Under the pieces are notes generated by a model. It did no database searches and had not been told where the DNA came from. It worked only from the letters and a program-made list of their open reading frames with translations. Of a DNA stretch of 64,000 nucleotides, positions 52,833 to 62,671 are shown piece after piece. Location: assembly GCA_002162875.1 (NCBI GenBank), contig MABA01000017.1, forward strand, positions 62,001 through 126,000. Direction: 5' to 3'. The translations under genes were made by a program, and so were the position numbers. Every line of letters starts with the position of its first letter. The first letter of the stretch is position 1. The DNA comes from Rhodobacterales bacterium 52_120_T64. Lineage in GTDB: Bacteria > Pseudomonadota > Alphaproteobacteria > Rhodobacterales > Rhodobacteraceae.

Positions 52833-52943
52833 CAGAACCTCTTATGCAGAGAGGCTAAATAGCGCAACTTAGAAAGATTCTAGCATACTTGACTTTTTTG
52901 GTCAGACACGCCATTTATTAGGCAAGTTCTGAAAGGGCCAATT

Positions 52944-53504
52944 ATGTTTATCCAAACCGAATCCACACCGAATCCAGCTACGTTGAAATTTTTGCCGGGT
53001 CAGGCAGTTTTGTCAGCCGGCACAGCTGATTTTCCAAACGCGACAGCCGCGGCCTCTTCGCCGCTCGCCACGCGAGTATTTACGGCAGAAGGTGTTGTAG
53101 GGGTATTCTTCGGCCCGGATTTCGTGACCGTGACGAAGCGTGACGATGTTGACTGGTCGCACATCAAACCAGCGATTCTTGGCGCGATCATGGAGCATTA
53201 CCAATCTGGTCAGCCTGTGATTGCCGACGAGAGCGGAACGGTTGGTCATGCGGATCATGATGGACCGGATGAAGGCATCGTTAAGCAGATTAAGGAGCTG
53301 TTGGACACGCGCGTTCGTCCCGCTGTGGCGCAGGATGGTGGTGATATTACATTCCATGGTTTTGAGAAAGGCGTTGTTTATCTGCATATGCAGGGCGCCT
53401 GTGCGGGTTGTCCATCGTCAACCATGACGTTGAAAAGCGGCATCGAAAACTTGCTGAAGCACTACATTCCAGAAGTGGTGGAGGTGCGTGCGATTGCCGC
53501 CTAA
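52944..53504 (+). CDS. NifU-family iron-sulfur scaffold (Nfu type)
   Basis: A 186-residue protein with an N-terminal Nfu domain (FIQTESTPNPATLKFLPG) and a C-terminal NifU domain with the cluster-binding CAGCPSS motif. Such proteins carry [4Fe-4S] clusters to targets. An AAAGGG sequence precedes the ATG. The end overlaps the tsaB start by 17 nt. Confidence 0.93.
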   Translation: MFIQTESTPNPATLKFLPGQAVLSAGTADFPNATAAASSPLATRVFTAEGVVGVFFGPDFVTVTKRDDVDWSHIKPAILGAIMEHYQSGQPVIADESGTVGHADHDGPDEGIVKQIKELLDTRVRPAVAQDGGDITFHGFEKGVVYLHMQGACAGCPSSTMTLKSGIENLLKHYIPEVVEVRAIAA

Positions 53505-54060
53505 ACTGATTTTATCCTTTGATACATCGGCCGCGCATTGCGCGGTCGCTTTGGTTTGCGGGGATGAAATTCTGGGCCGCCAGTCGGAATCGTTGTTAAA
53601 AGGGCAGGCTGAACGCCTGATTCCCATGCTTGAAGAAGTGCTGAAAGGCGCTGGCAAAAGCTGGGGTGATCTCGATTTGATTGCCGTTGGAATTGGACCG
53701 GGGAATTTCACCGGTGTCCGGATTGCTGTTTCAGCGGCGCGCGGCTTGGCTTTGTCGCTTAACATTCCGGCTGTTGGGGTCTCGGCTTTCGAAGCGTTGG
53801 CTTTTGGTATTTCGGGTAGTGTTACGATTGGGCGGGATGCGCGGCGAGGGATGATTTTCTTGCAGTCGTTCGAAGATGGTGTGGCTGTTGGCGAACCGAC
53901 GATGGCGAAAGGGGTTGCTGACCCTGATGTGCCGATCGATCCGGTTCGCATTGCGTTTTGTGCAGCGGTGAAAGATATCGGAGCACCACCTGCGCCGCTG
54001 TATTTACGTTCCGCAGATGCGGCGCTGCCGTCGGACCCGCCGCCAACGATCCTGCCATGA
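53488..54060 (+). CDS. tsaB: tRNA threonylcarbamoyladenosine synthesis protein TsaB
   Basis: A 190-residue protein of the ASKHA fold: LILSFDTSAAHCAVALV at the N-terminus and GIGPGNFTGVRIAVSAARG, the TsaB signature. It partners TsaD in making t6A at position 37 of tRNAs. The GTG start at 53488 lies within the end of nfu, preceded by GGTGGAGG. It is followed with a 4-nt overlap by rimI, a common pair. Confidence 0.93.
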   Translation: MRLPPKLILSFDTSAAHCAVALVCGDEILGRQSESLLKGQAERLIPMLEEVLKGAGKSWGDLDLIAVGIGPGNFTGVRIAVSAARGLALSLNIPAVGVSAFEALAFGISGSVTIGRDARRGMIFLQSFEDGVAVGEPTMAKGVADPDVPIDPVRIAFCAAVKDIGAPPAPLYLRSADAALPSDPPPTILP

Positions 54061-54470
54061 ACGCGGTTGAGTTGGCCAAAATCCACGGCGCGAGTTTCAC
54101 TTACGCGCCGCGGCCTTGGTCGGCAAAAGAATTCAATTCTCTGCTCGTATCACCCAACGTCAAATTATTCGAGGAAGTCGGCGGTTTTGCGATGTTTCGC
54201 TATGCAGGACCGGAAGCGGAGTTGTTAACCATTGCTGTTGACCCAACCCATAGACGGCAAGGTATTGCCAAAAAATTAATGTTAACAGGACATGAATCAG
54301 CGAGATCAGCGGGTGTGGAGGAGGTTTTTCTGGAAGTCTCTCAAGAGAATCCTCATGCGAAATCGCTTTATGAACAATTTGGTTACGAAGTTCGCGCAAT
54401 CCGCGAAAACTACTATTTTGGACCAAACGGTCAAAAGATCAATGGGTTAGTGATGTGTTGCGTGTTGTGA
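54057..54470 (+). CDS. rimI: Ribosomal-protein-alanine N-acetyltransferase (RimI-like)
   Basis: A 137-residue GNAT protein with the acetyl-CoA motif VDPTHRRQGIAKKLML and the C-terminal EQFGYEV segment. RimI acetylates ribosomal protein S18. The ATG at 54057 overlaps the tsaB stop (ATGA). The tsaB-rimI pair supports the name, though GNAT specificity is hard to read. Confidence 0.87.
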   Translation: MNAVELAKIHGASFTYAPRPWSAKEFNSLLVSPNVKLFEEVGGFAMFRYAGPEAELLTIAVDPTHRRQGIAKKLMLTGHESARSAGVEEVFLEVSQENPHAKSLYEQFGYEVRAIRENYYFGPNGQKINGLVMCCVL

Positions 54471-54641
54471 GCAAAGCTAACCTCGCGGAAACATGGCTAA
54501 TTCGCGAAATAACCGTTGACCCGTGGCCTGCCTGCCTCTTTACTGTTTTCCACAAGTATTTCTGTCTCGTGCTGGCTGATGACAATGTTCATCGGTCGAG
54601 CGAGGCATTTTTAAGTGTATGATGTCCACAAGGAGAAAATA

Positions 54642-55640
54642 ATGAAAATTATCAAAACGCTATTCGGTGCAGCGGCTTTGGCCACAGCAGCAACGACAGC
54701 ATTCGCACAGGCAAACCCTGCGATCATTTTCGATCTAGGCGGCAAATTCGATAAATCGTTCAACGAAAGCTCCTTTGAAGGCGCTGAGAAGTTCAAAGCC
54801 GAAACAGGTATTGAATATCGCGAGTTTGAACTTCAATCCGATGCACAGCGTGAACAGGCGATCCGCCGTTTCGCTCAGCAAGGTAACAATCCGGTTGTTA
54901 TGGCGGGCTTCAGCTTCGGTACAGCGCTTGACGTGGTTGCGCAGGAATTCCCTGACACAAGCTTCGTAATCATCGACATGGTTGTTGATCAGCCGAACGT
55001 TCGTTCGGTTCTGTTTAGCGCTCATGAAGGTTCTTACCTTGTTGGTATGCTGGCTTCCATGGCTTCCGAAACCGGTACAGTTGGTTTCATCGGCGGCATG
55101 GATATCCCTCTGATCAGCCAGTTTGGTTGTGGTTATACACAGGGTGCACGCGCGGCCAATGGCGATGCGGTTATTCTGCAGAACTCTGTCGGCACAACTG
55201 GTGCCGCATGGAACGACCCTGTAAAAGGTGGCGAGCTTGCGATGGCACAGTTCGAGCAAGGCGCAGACGTGATCTTCGTTGCTGCTGGTGGTACTGGCCG
55301 TGGTGTTCTTCAGGCTGCTGCTGACTCCGGCAACTTGGCAATTGGTGTAGATTCAAATCAAAACTACATGCAGCCAGGTAGCGTGCTTACATCAATGGTG
55401 AAACGCGTTGACGAAGCTGTTTACAATGCATTCAGCGACGTAAACAACGGCGAGTTCACAGCCGGGTTCAACATCATGAACCTATCCAACAACGGTGTTG
55501 GCTTCGCGTTGGACGAGCACAATGACGCGCTTGTAACTGATGACATGCGTGCTGCTGTTGCTTCCGCAACTGCAAAAATCATTTCAGGTGAAGTTGTTGT
55601 TTATGACTTTATGTCCGACAACACTTGTCCAGTTGAGTAA
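54642..55640 (+). CDS. BMP-family substrate-binding protein of an ABC transporter
   Basis: A 332-residue periplasmic binding protein of the Bmp/PnrA-like basic membrane protein family, with a signal peptide ending AFAQA. Family segments are IFDLGGKFDKSFNESSFEGA and GSYLVGMLASMAS, with GGTGRGVLQAA. This group usually binds nucleosides. AAGGAG precedes the ATG. It heads a four-gene transporter operon. Confidence 0.93.
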   Translation: MKIIKTLFGAAALATAATTAFAQANPAIIFDLGGKFDKSFNESSFEGAEKFKAETGIEYREFELQSDAQREQAIRRFAQQGNNPVVMAGFSFGTALDVVAQEFPDTSFVIIDMVVDQPNVRSVLFSAHEGSYLVGMLASMASETGTVGFIGGMDIPLISQFGCGYTQGARAANGDAVILQNSVGTTGAAWNDPVKGGELAMAQFEQGADVIFVAAGGTGRGVLQAAADSGNLAIGVDSNQNYMQPGSVLTSMVKRVDEAVYNAFSDVNNGEFTAGFNIMNLSNNGVGFALDEHNDALVTDDMRAAVASATAKIISGEVVVYDFMSDNTCPVE

Positions 55641-55646
55641 GTCAGA

Positions 55647-57227
55647 GTGACCGTGGAAACACAAACGCAGGGGCAGCCGTCAACGACTGCCCCTGTTGCT
55701 CCGGCGATCGAACTGATCGGTGTGAGCAAGAGCTTTGGTCCAGTTCAGGCCAACAAAGACATCGACATGACTGTCGCCAAGGGCGCAATTCATGGCATTG
55801 TCGGGGAAAATGGCGCGGGGAAATCTACCCTGATGTCTATCCTCTATGGATTTTACAAGGCAGATGCAGGCGAGATCAAGATCAACGGTGTAACGACCGA
55901 GATCACTGACAGCCACGTCGCGATTGCTTCCGGTATCGGGATGGTGCACCAGCATTTTATGCTCGTTAAGCCGTTCACTGTGCTGGAAAATGTTATCATG
56001 GGGGCCGAAGATGGCCCATTGCTGCGACCTTCGCTCGCCAAGGCCCGTAAAGTTCTTGAAAACTTGGCGCATGAATATGAGCTTGACGTTGACCCTGACG
56101 CAATTGTCGGTGATTTGTCCGTTGGGTTCCAGCAGCGCGTCGAAATTCTGAAAGCGCTCTACCGCGAAGCGGATATCCTGATTTTGGACGAACCGACGGG
56201 TGTTTTGACACCTGCGGAAGCTGACCACCTGTTCCGCATTCTGGAAAACCTGAAATCGCAGGGTAAAACGATTGTTCTGATTACACACAAACTGCGCGAA
56301 ATCATGGCGGTAACCGATACGGTTAGCGTGATGCGGCGTGGCAAGATGACAGCTACGGTCAAGACGTCCGAAACGTCGGCTAGCGAGTTGGCGGACCTGA
56401 TGGTCGGCCGGCATGTTACGCTGGAAGTCGAGAAAAACCCGCCAAACGTGGGCGAAACCATTTTGGAGGTCAAGAACCTCTGTAAAACAGATGGTCAGGG
56501 GGTTAAAAAACTCAAAGACGTTTCGTTACAACTTAAAGCTGGCGAGATTTTGGGCGTTGCGGGCGTGGCCGGAAATGGTCAGTCCGACCTGCTGGAAATT
56601 ATTAGCGGTATCAGCGCTGCCACCAGTGGCGAAGTATCGATGCGCGGCGAATCCATCGATTTGACGGATAAAGCAAGTGCTGCGATGCGACGCGAACGGG
56701 GCATCGGCCACGTTCCCGAAGATCGTCATGCGCTTGGTTTGGTATTGCCGTTCCAAACGTGGGAAAACTCGGTGTTCGGGTATCACAATAACACCGAGTT
56801 TAGCGGCAAGTACGGTTTGGCTAATCAAAAAGCCATGATGGAAGACACTAAGAAGAAGATCGAGAAGTACGATATTCGCCCGACGAACCCACATTTGCTG
56901 GCGTCTAATTATTCTGGTGGCAACCAACAGAAGATCGTAATCGCTCGCGAGATTGAAAATAACCCGGATGTGTTGCTGGTTGGCCAGCCGACACGCGGGG
57001 TCGACATCGGAGCGATCGAATTTATTCACAAACAGATCGTCGAGTTGCGCGATCAGGGCAAAGCAGTGTTACTGGTATCGGTTGAGCTAGAGGAAATTCT
57101 GGCGCTGTCCGACCGCATTATCGTGATGTTTGACGGCGTTATTCAGGGCGAACGTATGCCCAAAGACACCAATGAACAGGAACTCGGCATGTTGATGGCC
57201 GGTATTGATCCGGAGGCATCATCATGA
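55647..57227 (+). CDS. Nucleoside-type ABC transporter ATP-binding protein (two ABC domains)
   Basis: A 526-residue protein with two fused ATPase domains. The first has Walker A GENGAGKST, a modified signature LSVGFQQRVEIL and Walker B LILDEPTGVL. The second has a degenerate P-loop region (GVAGNGQSDLLE) and signature YSGGNQQKIVIA with VGQPTRGVD. This resembles RbsA/NupO-type ATPases for sugars and nucleosides. GTG start 6 nt after the binding-protein gene; 4-nt overlap with the permease. Confidence 0.94.
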   Translation: MTVETQTQGQPSTTAPVAPAIELIGVSKSFGPVQANKDIDMTVAKGAIHGIVGENGAGKSTLMSILYGFYKADAGEIKINGVTTEITDSHVAIASGIGMVHQHFMLVKPFTVLENVIMGAEDGPLLRPSLAKARKVLENLAHEYELDVDPDAIVGDLSVGFQQRVEILKALYREADILILDEPTGVLTPAEADHLFRILENLKSQGKTIVLITHKLREIMAVTDTVSVMRRGKMTATVKTSETSASELADLMVGRHVTLEVEKNPPNVGETILEVKNLCKTDGQGVKKLKDVSLQLKAGEILGVAGVAGNGQSDLLEIISGISAATSGEVSMRGESIDLTDKASAAMRRERGIGHVPEDRHALGLVLPFQTWENSVFGYHNNTEFSGKYGLANQKAMMEDTKKKIEKYDIRPTNPHLLASNYSGGNQQKIVIAREIENNPDVLLVGQPTRGVDIGAIEFIHKQIVELRDQGKAVLLVSVELEEILALSDRIIVMFDGVIQGERMPKDTNEQELGMLMAGIDPEASS

Positions 57228-58303
57228 ACAAGGGATTACCTAAATGGGCGGATGTCGTGTTGATTCCGCTGCTGAGCCTGCTGCTGGCGTTTCTAGTGTC
57301 TGGTCTGGTTGTGATGTTTATTGGCAAAGATCCGATTCAGGCCGTGCAGGTCATGGTCTCGGGGGCTTTGGGGAAATTCGGCATCGGGTACACGCTGTAT
57401 TACACCACCAACTTTATCTTTACGGGCCTTGCTGTTGCTATCGCTTTCCACGCTCGGATGTTCAACATCGGTGGTGAAGGTCAAGCGGGCATAGGCGGCG
57501 TTGGTGTTGCCGCGGTTCTGCTGTCAGTAGCGTGGCCACATTGGACGATTGCGATTGTGGCGGCCTCGCTGGGCGCGATGGCGTTCGGGGCAGCATGGGC
57601 TGCGATTCCTGCCTATTTGCAGGCGAAACGCGGTTCGCACATCGTTATCACGACGATTATGTTCAATTGGATCGGATCGGCGTTGATCGTGTATCTGCTG
57701 GTGGGTCCGATGCAGGCACCGGGCATGGTTCCGGAAACGGTCGGGTTCTCGGCTGGGGCGGCCATTCCGACGTTGCACGATATTTTCCCGGCGTTTGACA
57801 AGCATGCCCCAGCGAACGTCAGTCTGTTCCTTGCGTTGATTGCCGCTTTCGCAGTCTGGGTTCTGGTTTGGAAAACACGGCTGGGCTACGAAATCCGCGC
57901 CTTTGGACATTCCGAGAAAGCGGCGGTTTACGCTGGAATCTCTCCGTTGAAGATTATCATGGTTGTCATGCTTATCTCGGGCGGTTTGGCAGGTATGATG
58001 GCCGTGAACACAGTACAGGGAGAGGCCGAACGCTTGATCCTCGATACGGTTCAAGGGGCCGGTTTTGTTGGTATCGCGGTGGCACTCATGGGCCGGTCGC
58101 ATCCCGTTGGCGTTGTTCTGGCGGCATTCCTTTTTGGTATTCTTTACCAAGGCGGCGGCGAGTTGTCGTTTGAAATGGGCATACCGCGTGAGATGATCGT
58201 GGTCATTCAGGCCTTGGTTATCATGTTCGTCGGGTCGCTTGAAAATATGGTTCGGATTCCGGTTGAACGCCTTTTCGTACGGTTTGATAAGGGAGCAGCG
58301 TGA
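57224..58303 (+). CDS. ABC transporter permease (nucleoside-type, first subunit)
   Basis: A 359-residue inner-membrane permease with eight to ten helices of the BPD_transp_2 family. Recognisable are the AFHARMFNIGGEGQAGIGG segment and the cytoplasmic coupling loop with TRLGYEIRAFGHSEKAAVYAGI. It forms the channel with the following gene; overlaps on both sides show a single operon. Confidence 0.92.
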   Translation: MNKGLPKWADVVLIPLLSLLLAFLVSGLVVMFIGKDPIQAVQVMVSGALGKFGIGYTLYYTTNFIFTGLAVAIAFHARMFNIGGEGQAGIGGVGVAAVLLSVAWPHWTIAIVAASLGAMAFGAAWAAIPAYLQAKRGSHIVITTIMFNWIGSALIVYLLVGPMQAPGMVPETVGFSAGAAIPTLHDIFPAFDKHAPANVSLFLALIAAFAVWVLVWKTRLGYEIRAFGHSEKAAVYAGISPLKIIMVVMLISGGLAGMMAVNTVQGEAERLILDTVQGAGFVGIAVALMGRSHPVGVVLAAFLFGILYQGGGELSFEMGIPREMIVVIQALVIMFVGSLENMVRIPVERLFVRFDKGAA

Positions 58304-59310
58304 TGGAATTTAGCACGATTATTCAAATTCTCGACTCTGCTGTGCGGTTATCTACGCCGTTGTTGTTGGCCTGTCTGGCCGGCCTCTATTCCGAGCGTTC
58401 TGGCATTTTCGACATCGGTCTTGAGGGTAAAATGTTGGCGGGTGCGTTCGCCGCTGGTGCAATGTCGGCTTATGCCGGTATGCCGGTTACCGAGGGTGGC
58501 TTGGGCATGACTTGGGGCATGGCGTGGATGGGCGTTCTTGCAGCGGTTGCTGTTTCGATCGTGCTGGCCATGATCCACGGGTTTGCGTCGATTACTTTGC
58601 GTGGAAACCAGTTGATTTCGGGCGTTGCGATCAACTTCTTTGCTGCGGGATCAACCGTTCTGATCGGGCAACACTGGTTCCGATCGGGTGGTCAAACACC
58701 ACCGCTTTCGGGTGCGCAGCGATTTGGGCCAATCAATCTGCCGTTCGCGGACGCTGTAAAGGATGTGCCCTTTCTTGGCCCAATCTACGAGGGCTTGATT
58801 TCCGGTCACAATATTCTGGTTTACATTGCGATTGCTACAGTACCGCTGACATCGTGGTTGTTGTTCCGAACACGCTTCGGTCTTCGATTGCGTGCGGTTG
58901 GAGAGAATCCGGGCGCCGTTGATACGGCCGGTATTTCGGTTGTACGGCAACGCTATGCAGCTGTTCTTATTGCAGGCATTCTGTGCGGTTTGGCGGGGGC
59001 TTATCTTAGTCTTGGCACTTCGGCCGCTGGATTTGTTAAGGATATGAGCGCGGGTAAAGGGTTTATCGCACTAGCTGCATTAATCTTTGCGAAATGGAGG
59101 CCAAGGGCAGCCTTGGGAGCGTGTCTGCTGTTCGGCCTGCTCGAGGCAATCGGTAATCGGTATCAGAGCATCGATCTGGGTGCTTTCGTTGTGCCTGTGC
59201 AGTTTATGCAAGCGCTGCCGTACATCTTGACCGTTGTAATTCTGGCAGGCTTTATTGGTAAAGCGATACCCCCTGCGGCTGGCGGTGAACCTTATGTGAA
59301 GGAGCGGTGA
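58300..59310 (+). CDS. ABC transporter permease (nucleoside-type, second subunit)
   Basis: A 336-residue permease of the same family as the preceding gene, with FDIGLEGKMLAGAFAAGAM and the coupling segment TRFGLRLRAVGENPGAVDTAGI. The two form the heterodimeric membrane part. No clear terminator follows in the 123-nt interval before the TauE/SafE gene. Confidence 0.92.
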   Translation: MMEFSTIIQILDSAVRLSTPLLLACLAGLYSERSGIFDIGLEGKMLAGAFAAGAMSAYAGMPVTEGGLGMTWGMAWMGVLAAVAVSIVLAMIHGFASITLRGNQLISGVAINFFAAGSTVLIGQHWFRSGGQTPPLSGAQRFGPINLPFADAVKDVPFLGPIYEGLISGHNILVYIAIATVPLTSWLLFRTRFGLRLRAVGENPGAVDTAGISVVRQRYAAVLIAGILCGLAGAYLSLGTSAAGFVKDMSAGKGFIALAALIFAKWRPRAALGACLLFGLLEAIGNRYQSIDLGAFVVPVQFMQALPYILTVVILAGFIGKAIPPAAGGEPYVKER

Positions 59311-59433
59311 TCTAATATATGCGGTTTTTGGCATATAAATGATATATCGCTCCGATTTGTCGCAGTTGGGCGCTAGCGTTTTGTAACAAGTATGAGTAGA
59401 TGAAATGCAGACAACCCCCGTTTAGGTGAACTC

Positions 59434-60348
59434 ATGCAAATCTATCTTCCTATCGCCGAAATGTCGGTGAACATATTCCTGTTGATTGGCCTTGGCGGGC
59501 TGGTTGGCATTTTGTCCGGCATGTTCGGCGTTGGCGGTGGCTTCCTTATGACGCCGCTGCTGTTCTTTATCGGAATTCCACCGGCGGTTGCTGTGGCGAC
59601 TGAGGCGAACCAGATTGTGGCGTCATCCTTCTCCGGTGTTCTGGCGCATGTGAAAAAACGTACGGTCGATTTCAAGATGGGTACTGTCTTGTTGCTAGGC
59701 GGATTGCTTGGTGCGGCGGCTGGTGTTCAGGTTTTCAAATACCTTAAGGAAATCGGACAAGTTGATCTGTTGATTACGCTTTCCTACGTGGTTTTTCTTG
59801 GCATGATTGGCTCCTTGATGTTTATCGAGAGTCTTGGCGCGATCCGTCGTTCCAAGAGGTCAGCGCCACCGAAGAAAATTAAACGGCATACATGGATCCA
59901 CGGGTTGCCACTTAAAATGCGGTTCCGTACGTCGAACCTCTATATCTCTGCGATCCCGCCATTCGTGGTTGGTGCGCTAGTTGGCATTTTGGCTGCGATC
60001 ATGGGTGTTGGTGGCGGGTTCATCATGGTCCCTGCGATGATTTATGTGCTGGGAATGCCAACGAAGGTGGTTATCGGGACATCCTTGTTCCAAATTATTT
60101 TTGTGACTGCGTTTACGACAATGATGCACGCGACTCAGAACTACACCGTTGATGCTGTCCTTGCATTGTTATTGCTGATCGGCGGTGTGATTGGTGCGCA
60201 AATCGGGACACGGATTGGCGTTAAGATGAAGGCTGAACAGCTACGGATATTGCTGGCGATTATGGTGCTGGGTGTATGTCTGAAATTGGGCCTTGATCTG
60301 GTTCTGACACCATCCGAGTTGTTCTCTATTGGCACGGGGGGGCACTGA
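59434..60348 (+). CDS. TauE/SafE-family sulfite/organosulfonate exporter
   Basis: A 304-residue membrane protein of eight helices or so, built from two repeats each with a glycine motif: GMFGVGGGFLMTPLL and AAIMGVGGGFIMVPAM. The family includes exporters of sulfite and sulfoacetate, though many members are uncharacterised. It overlaps nothing but is followed at 1 nt by the TIGR02186 gene, a pairing seen in Rhodobacterales. Export of sulfite from rDsr would be a sensible role but is not shown by the sequence. Confidence 0.87.
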   Translation: MQIYLPIAEMSVNIFLLIGLGGLVGILSGMFGVGGGFLMTPLLFFIGIPPAVAVATEANQIVASSFSGVLAHVKKRTVDFKMGTVLLLGGLLGAAAGVQVFKYLKEIGQVDLLITLSYVVFLGMIGSLMFIESLGAIRRSKRSAPPKKIKRHTWIHGLPLKMRFRTSNLYISAIPPFVVGALVGILAAIMGVGGGFIMVPAMIYVLGMPTKVVIGTSLFQIIFVTAFTTMMHATQNYTVDAVLALLLLIGGVIGAQIGTRIGVKMKAEQLRILLAIMVLGVCLKLGLDLVLTPSELFSIGTGGH

Positions 60349-60349
60349 T

Positions 60350-61099
60350 ATGCGAATTATATTCCTGATCATTAGCCTGATTTCATCAACCGTCGCCGGA
60401 GCGCAAGAAACTGTTGTTTCCGAACTAAGCCAAGATGGCGTGTCGATTACCGCGACATTTGATGGCTCCGAGATTTTCCTTTTCGGTGCGATCAAGCGGG
60501 AAGCACCGGTTAACGCAGCTGCTGGCCAACTTGATGTTATTATCGAGGTGTCGGGCCCACCGACCGAAACTTTGGTGCGCCAGAAGGAACGTAAAGTCAT
60601 TATCTGGGTGAACGCCGCATCCGTCGAGATGGACCGAGCACCAAGTTACTATTCAATCGCCGCCACTGGCCCGCTGGAAGAACTGGTAACCGAGAGCGAG
60701 CGTTCTTTGCGAAACCTTGGTCTGGATTACGCTGTGCGCGTCGCAAATCCCGAGGATGAAGATTTTCGCGAAGCTGTGATCCGCATCCACCAGAGGAATG
60801 GGACTTACACAACCGAAGTAACGCCTGTTAAACTAACAGAAGAAACTCTGTTCACCACCAAACTGGCGATGCCAGTGAATGTTGTGGAAGGGGAGTACAC
60901 CGTAAAAACCATGTTGGTTCGTGATCAGCGCGTTATCAGTACGTCCACCTCAACGATTACCGTTCGCAAAACGGGGGCGGAAAAATGGTTGTATGACTTA
61001 GCGCATGAACAGGCGTTTATATACGGGCTTTTGTCGCTGGCGGTGGCTTTGCTGGCCGGCTGGACAGCGTCTGAAATCTTCCGCCGCGTTCGCGGTTAA
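60350..61099 (+). CDS. TIGR02186-type protein, partner of the TauE/SafE exporter
   Basis: A 249-residue protein with a signal peptide (RIIFLIISLISSTVAGA), a periplasmic beta-rich domain and a C-terminal membrane helix (FIYGLLSLAVALLAGWTA). It fits the alphaproteobacterial family TIGR02186, whose function is unknown but which commonly sits next to TauE/SafE genes. ATG at 60350 starts immediately after the exporter stop codon. It may be a periplasmic accessory of the exporter. Its stop abuts the convergent helicase gene. Confidence 0.82.
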   Translation: MRIIFLIISLISSTVAGAQETVVSELSQDGVSITATFDGSEIFLFGAIKREAPVNAAAGQLDVIIEVSGPPTETLVRQKERKVIIWVNAASVEMDRAPSYYSIAATGPLEELVTESERSLRNLGLDYAVRVANPEDEDFREAVIRIHQRNGTYTTEVTPVKLTEETLFTTKLAMPVNVVEGEYTVKTMLVRDQRVISTSTSTITVRKTGAEKWLYDLAHEQAFIYGLLSLAVALLAGWTASEIFRRVRG

Positions 61100-62611
61100 T
61101 CACTCTTCCGATCCCGTCAATTCCAGTGGCGGGGTCGGAGTTTCAAGATCGGCGATGCCCAGAGGTTCCGTTGGACGAGCCAACATATAGCGCGTCACCC
61201 ATCGCAGCCGCGTTTCGGCCCGCGTAATGGCCACGTAAGCCAGCCTTTTCCACACCGCTATCCCCGCTTCGGACCTGCCTGAACGGTAGGCGGCGTAAAT
61301 GTCAGGGGCGAACAATTGCACTTCGGGCCATTGTGACCCTTGGGCTTTGTGAATCGTCACCGCTGCGCCATGCAGAAACGTTGCCCCCATGCGGGCGGCT
61401 GACGGGATGAAGGGTTCTTCGCGGTCAGGTGCCTCAATCTGTATGATTGTGGCGGCGTTAACGCGAGGGTCAACTGCACCCAAAACATGTAGCCGAGAGA
61501 AACCGGGCTTGCGACCCGGTCCGAGGTAGATTGTTTGCGCTCCCTTAATAAGCCCGCGCGCCTCAAGATCGATGCGTTTCTTGCGGTGCTTGATGGGCAA
61601 CTCAATGCCGTCACAGATTAGCGGTTCACCTGAAAGCAGCGAGTCTTCTGGGGCATCGTAAGCGCTTCTGAATGCATGAATCAGGCGAATACGGGTGGCG
61701 TTTCGCCAAACCAGAACCGGAGAACGTGCCATAAGGGTTGCGTCAACGCGCGGCGTGACGACCACACGGTCATCTTTGGCAGCGGCGGTTTCAATCATTC
61801 GCTCGAATTCGGGGAAATCCAGTTTTGGGTCTCCGAGGGCGTGGGCCAGATCAAGAATCGGGTTTCCGGCTTCTTGGCGATGGATGCGATGCAGCGTTAG
61901 TTTTTTGCCTTCGGGAAGCTTGTCGAAGCTCATGTTGCCAGCCTGCCCGACTGGGGCCAGTTGAGCGGGGTCGCCAAACATGATCAATGTCGAGAATATC
62001 TCGCGCAAATCGTTTAGTTGCTTATCATCAATCATTGAGGATTCATCAATGAAGCCGATGTCCAATGGATCGTCGCGTCTTGACCATCCGGTGATAAAAT
62101 CGGAGCCGCGCAGCCCAGCCGCTGCAAGTGCGCCGGGAATGGATTTGTGGAGCTTGTAAAACGCCATCGCGCGATCGAGGGATTCGTCGGTCAGGCCTTC
62201 AATATCGGGGCGTTCGTCGGCGCCCTCTAACCATTCGGCGATTTTCTCGTATTCAGGGTCGTAGACGGGCGTGTAAATAATACGGTGAATGGTGGTCGCA
62301 GGTACGCCGTGGCTTCGCAAAACGCTGGCCGCTTTATTGGTTGGTGCAAGGATCGCGAGAGAACGTTTATCCTTGCGTTTCGTGTTCTCAAAGTCCGGCG
62401 AGATGGTTTCAACGCCTGCGTCATTCAATGCGTCTACCAGCTTGGCCAGCAGCATGGTTTTGCCAGAGCCGGCCTTGCCCAGCACTGCCAAAACACGGGT
62501 TTCGCTGGTGCTTGTGGGCAGAACCGAACTGTTTTCCAGATCGACGCCGGCGTCTTTTAAAACGGCAGTGATTGCGTCGAATGCCTGCGCTTGGTCTTCT
62601 GAAAATTTCAT
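61100..62611 (-). CDS. RecD-like superfamily 1 DNA helicase/AAA ATPase
   Basis: A 503-residue ATPase with Walker A GKAGSGKTML (about residue 52), Walker B/motif II FIDESSMIDD, motif III GDPAQLAPVGQ, motif V VTIHKAQGSQWPEV and motif VI YVAITRAETRL. These are the motifs of the RecD/Dda-like UvrD superfamily. It probably unwinds DNA with 5'-3' polarity; role unknown. It follows luxI by 60 nt on the same strand across an 11-bp inverted repeat. Confidence 0.9.
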   Translation of the reverse strand: MKFSEDQAQAFDAITAVLKDAGVDLENSSVLPTSTSETRVLAVLGKAGSGKTMLLAKLVDALNDAGVETISPDFENTKRKDKRSLAILAPTNKAASVLRSHGVPATTIHRIIYTPVYDPEYEKIAEWLEGADERPDIEGLTDESLDRAMAFYKLHKSIPGALAAAGLRGSDFITGWSRRDDPLDIGFIDESSMIDDKQLNDLREIFSTLIMFGDPAQLAPVGQAGNMSFDKLPEGKKLTLHRIHRQEAGNPILDLAHALGDPKLDFPEFERMIETAAAKDDRVVVTPRVDATLMARSPVLVWRNATRIRLIHAFRSAYDAPEDSLLSGEPLICDGIELPIKHRKKRIDLEARGLIKGAQTIYLGPGRKPGFSRLHVLGAVDPRVNAATIIQIEAPDREEPFIPSAARMGATFLHGAAVTIHKAQGSQWPEVQLFAPDIYAAYRSGRSEAGIAVWKRLAYVAITRAETRLRWVTRYMLARPTEPLGIADLETPTPPLELTGSEE

Positions 62612-62619
62612 GTGGTTCG

Positions 62620-62660
62620 GCTGCCCTGTCTTTTTTGGTATTGTAACCTGACAGGGCAGC
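62620..62660. repeat. 11-bp inverted repeat between luxI and the helicase gene
   Basis: GCTGCCCTGTC (62620-62630) and GACAGGGCAGC (62650-62660) are exact complements around a 19-nt loop containing TTTTTT on the plus strand. On the minus strand no T-run follows the stem, so a standard terminator for luxI is uncertain; it may still reduce read-through or stabilise the luxI mRNA. Confidence 0.6.
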
Positions 62661-62671
62661 AGTGGCCAGCC

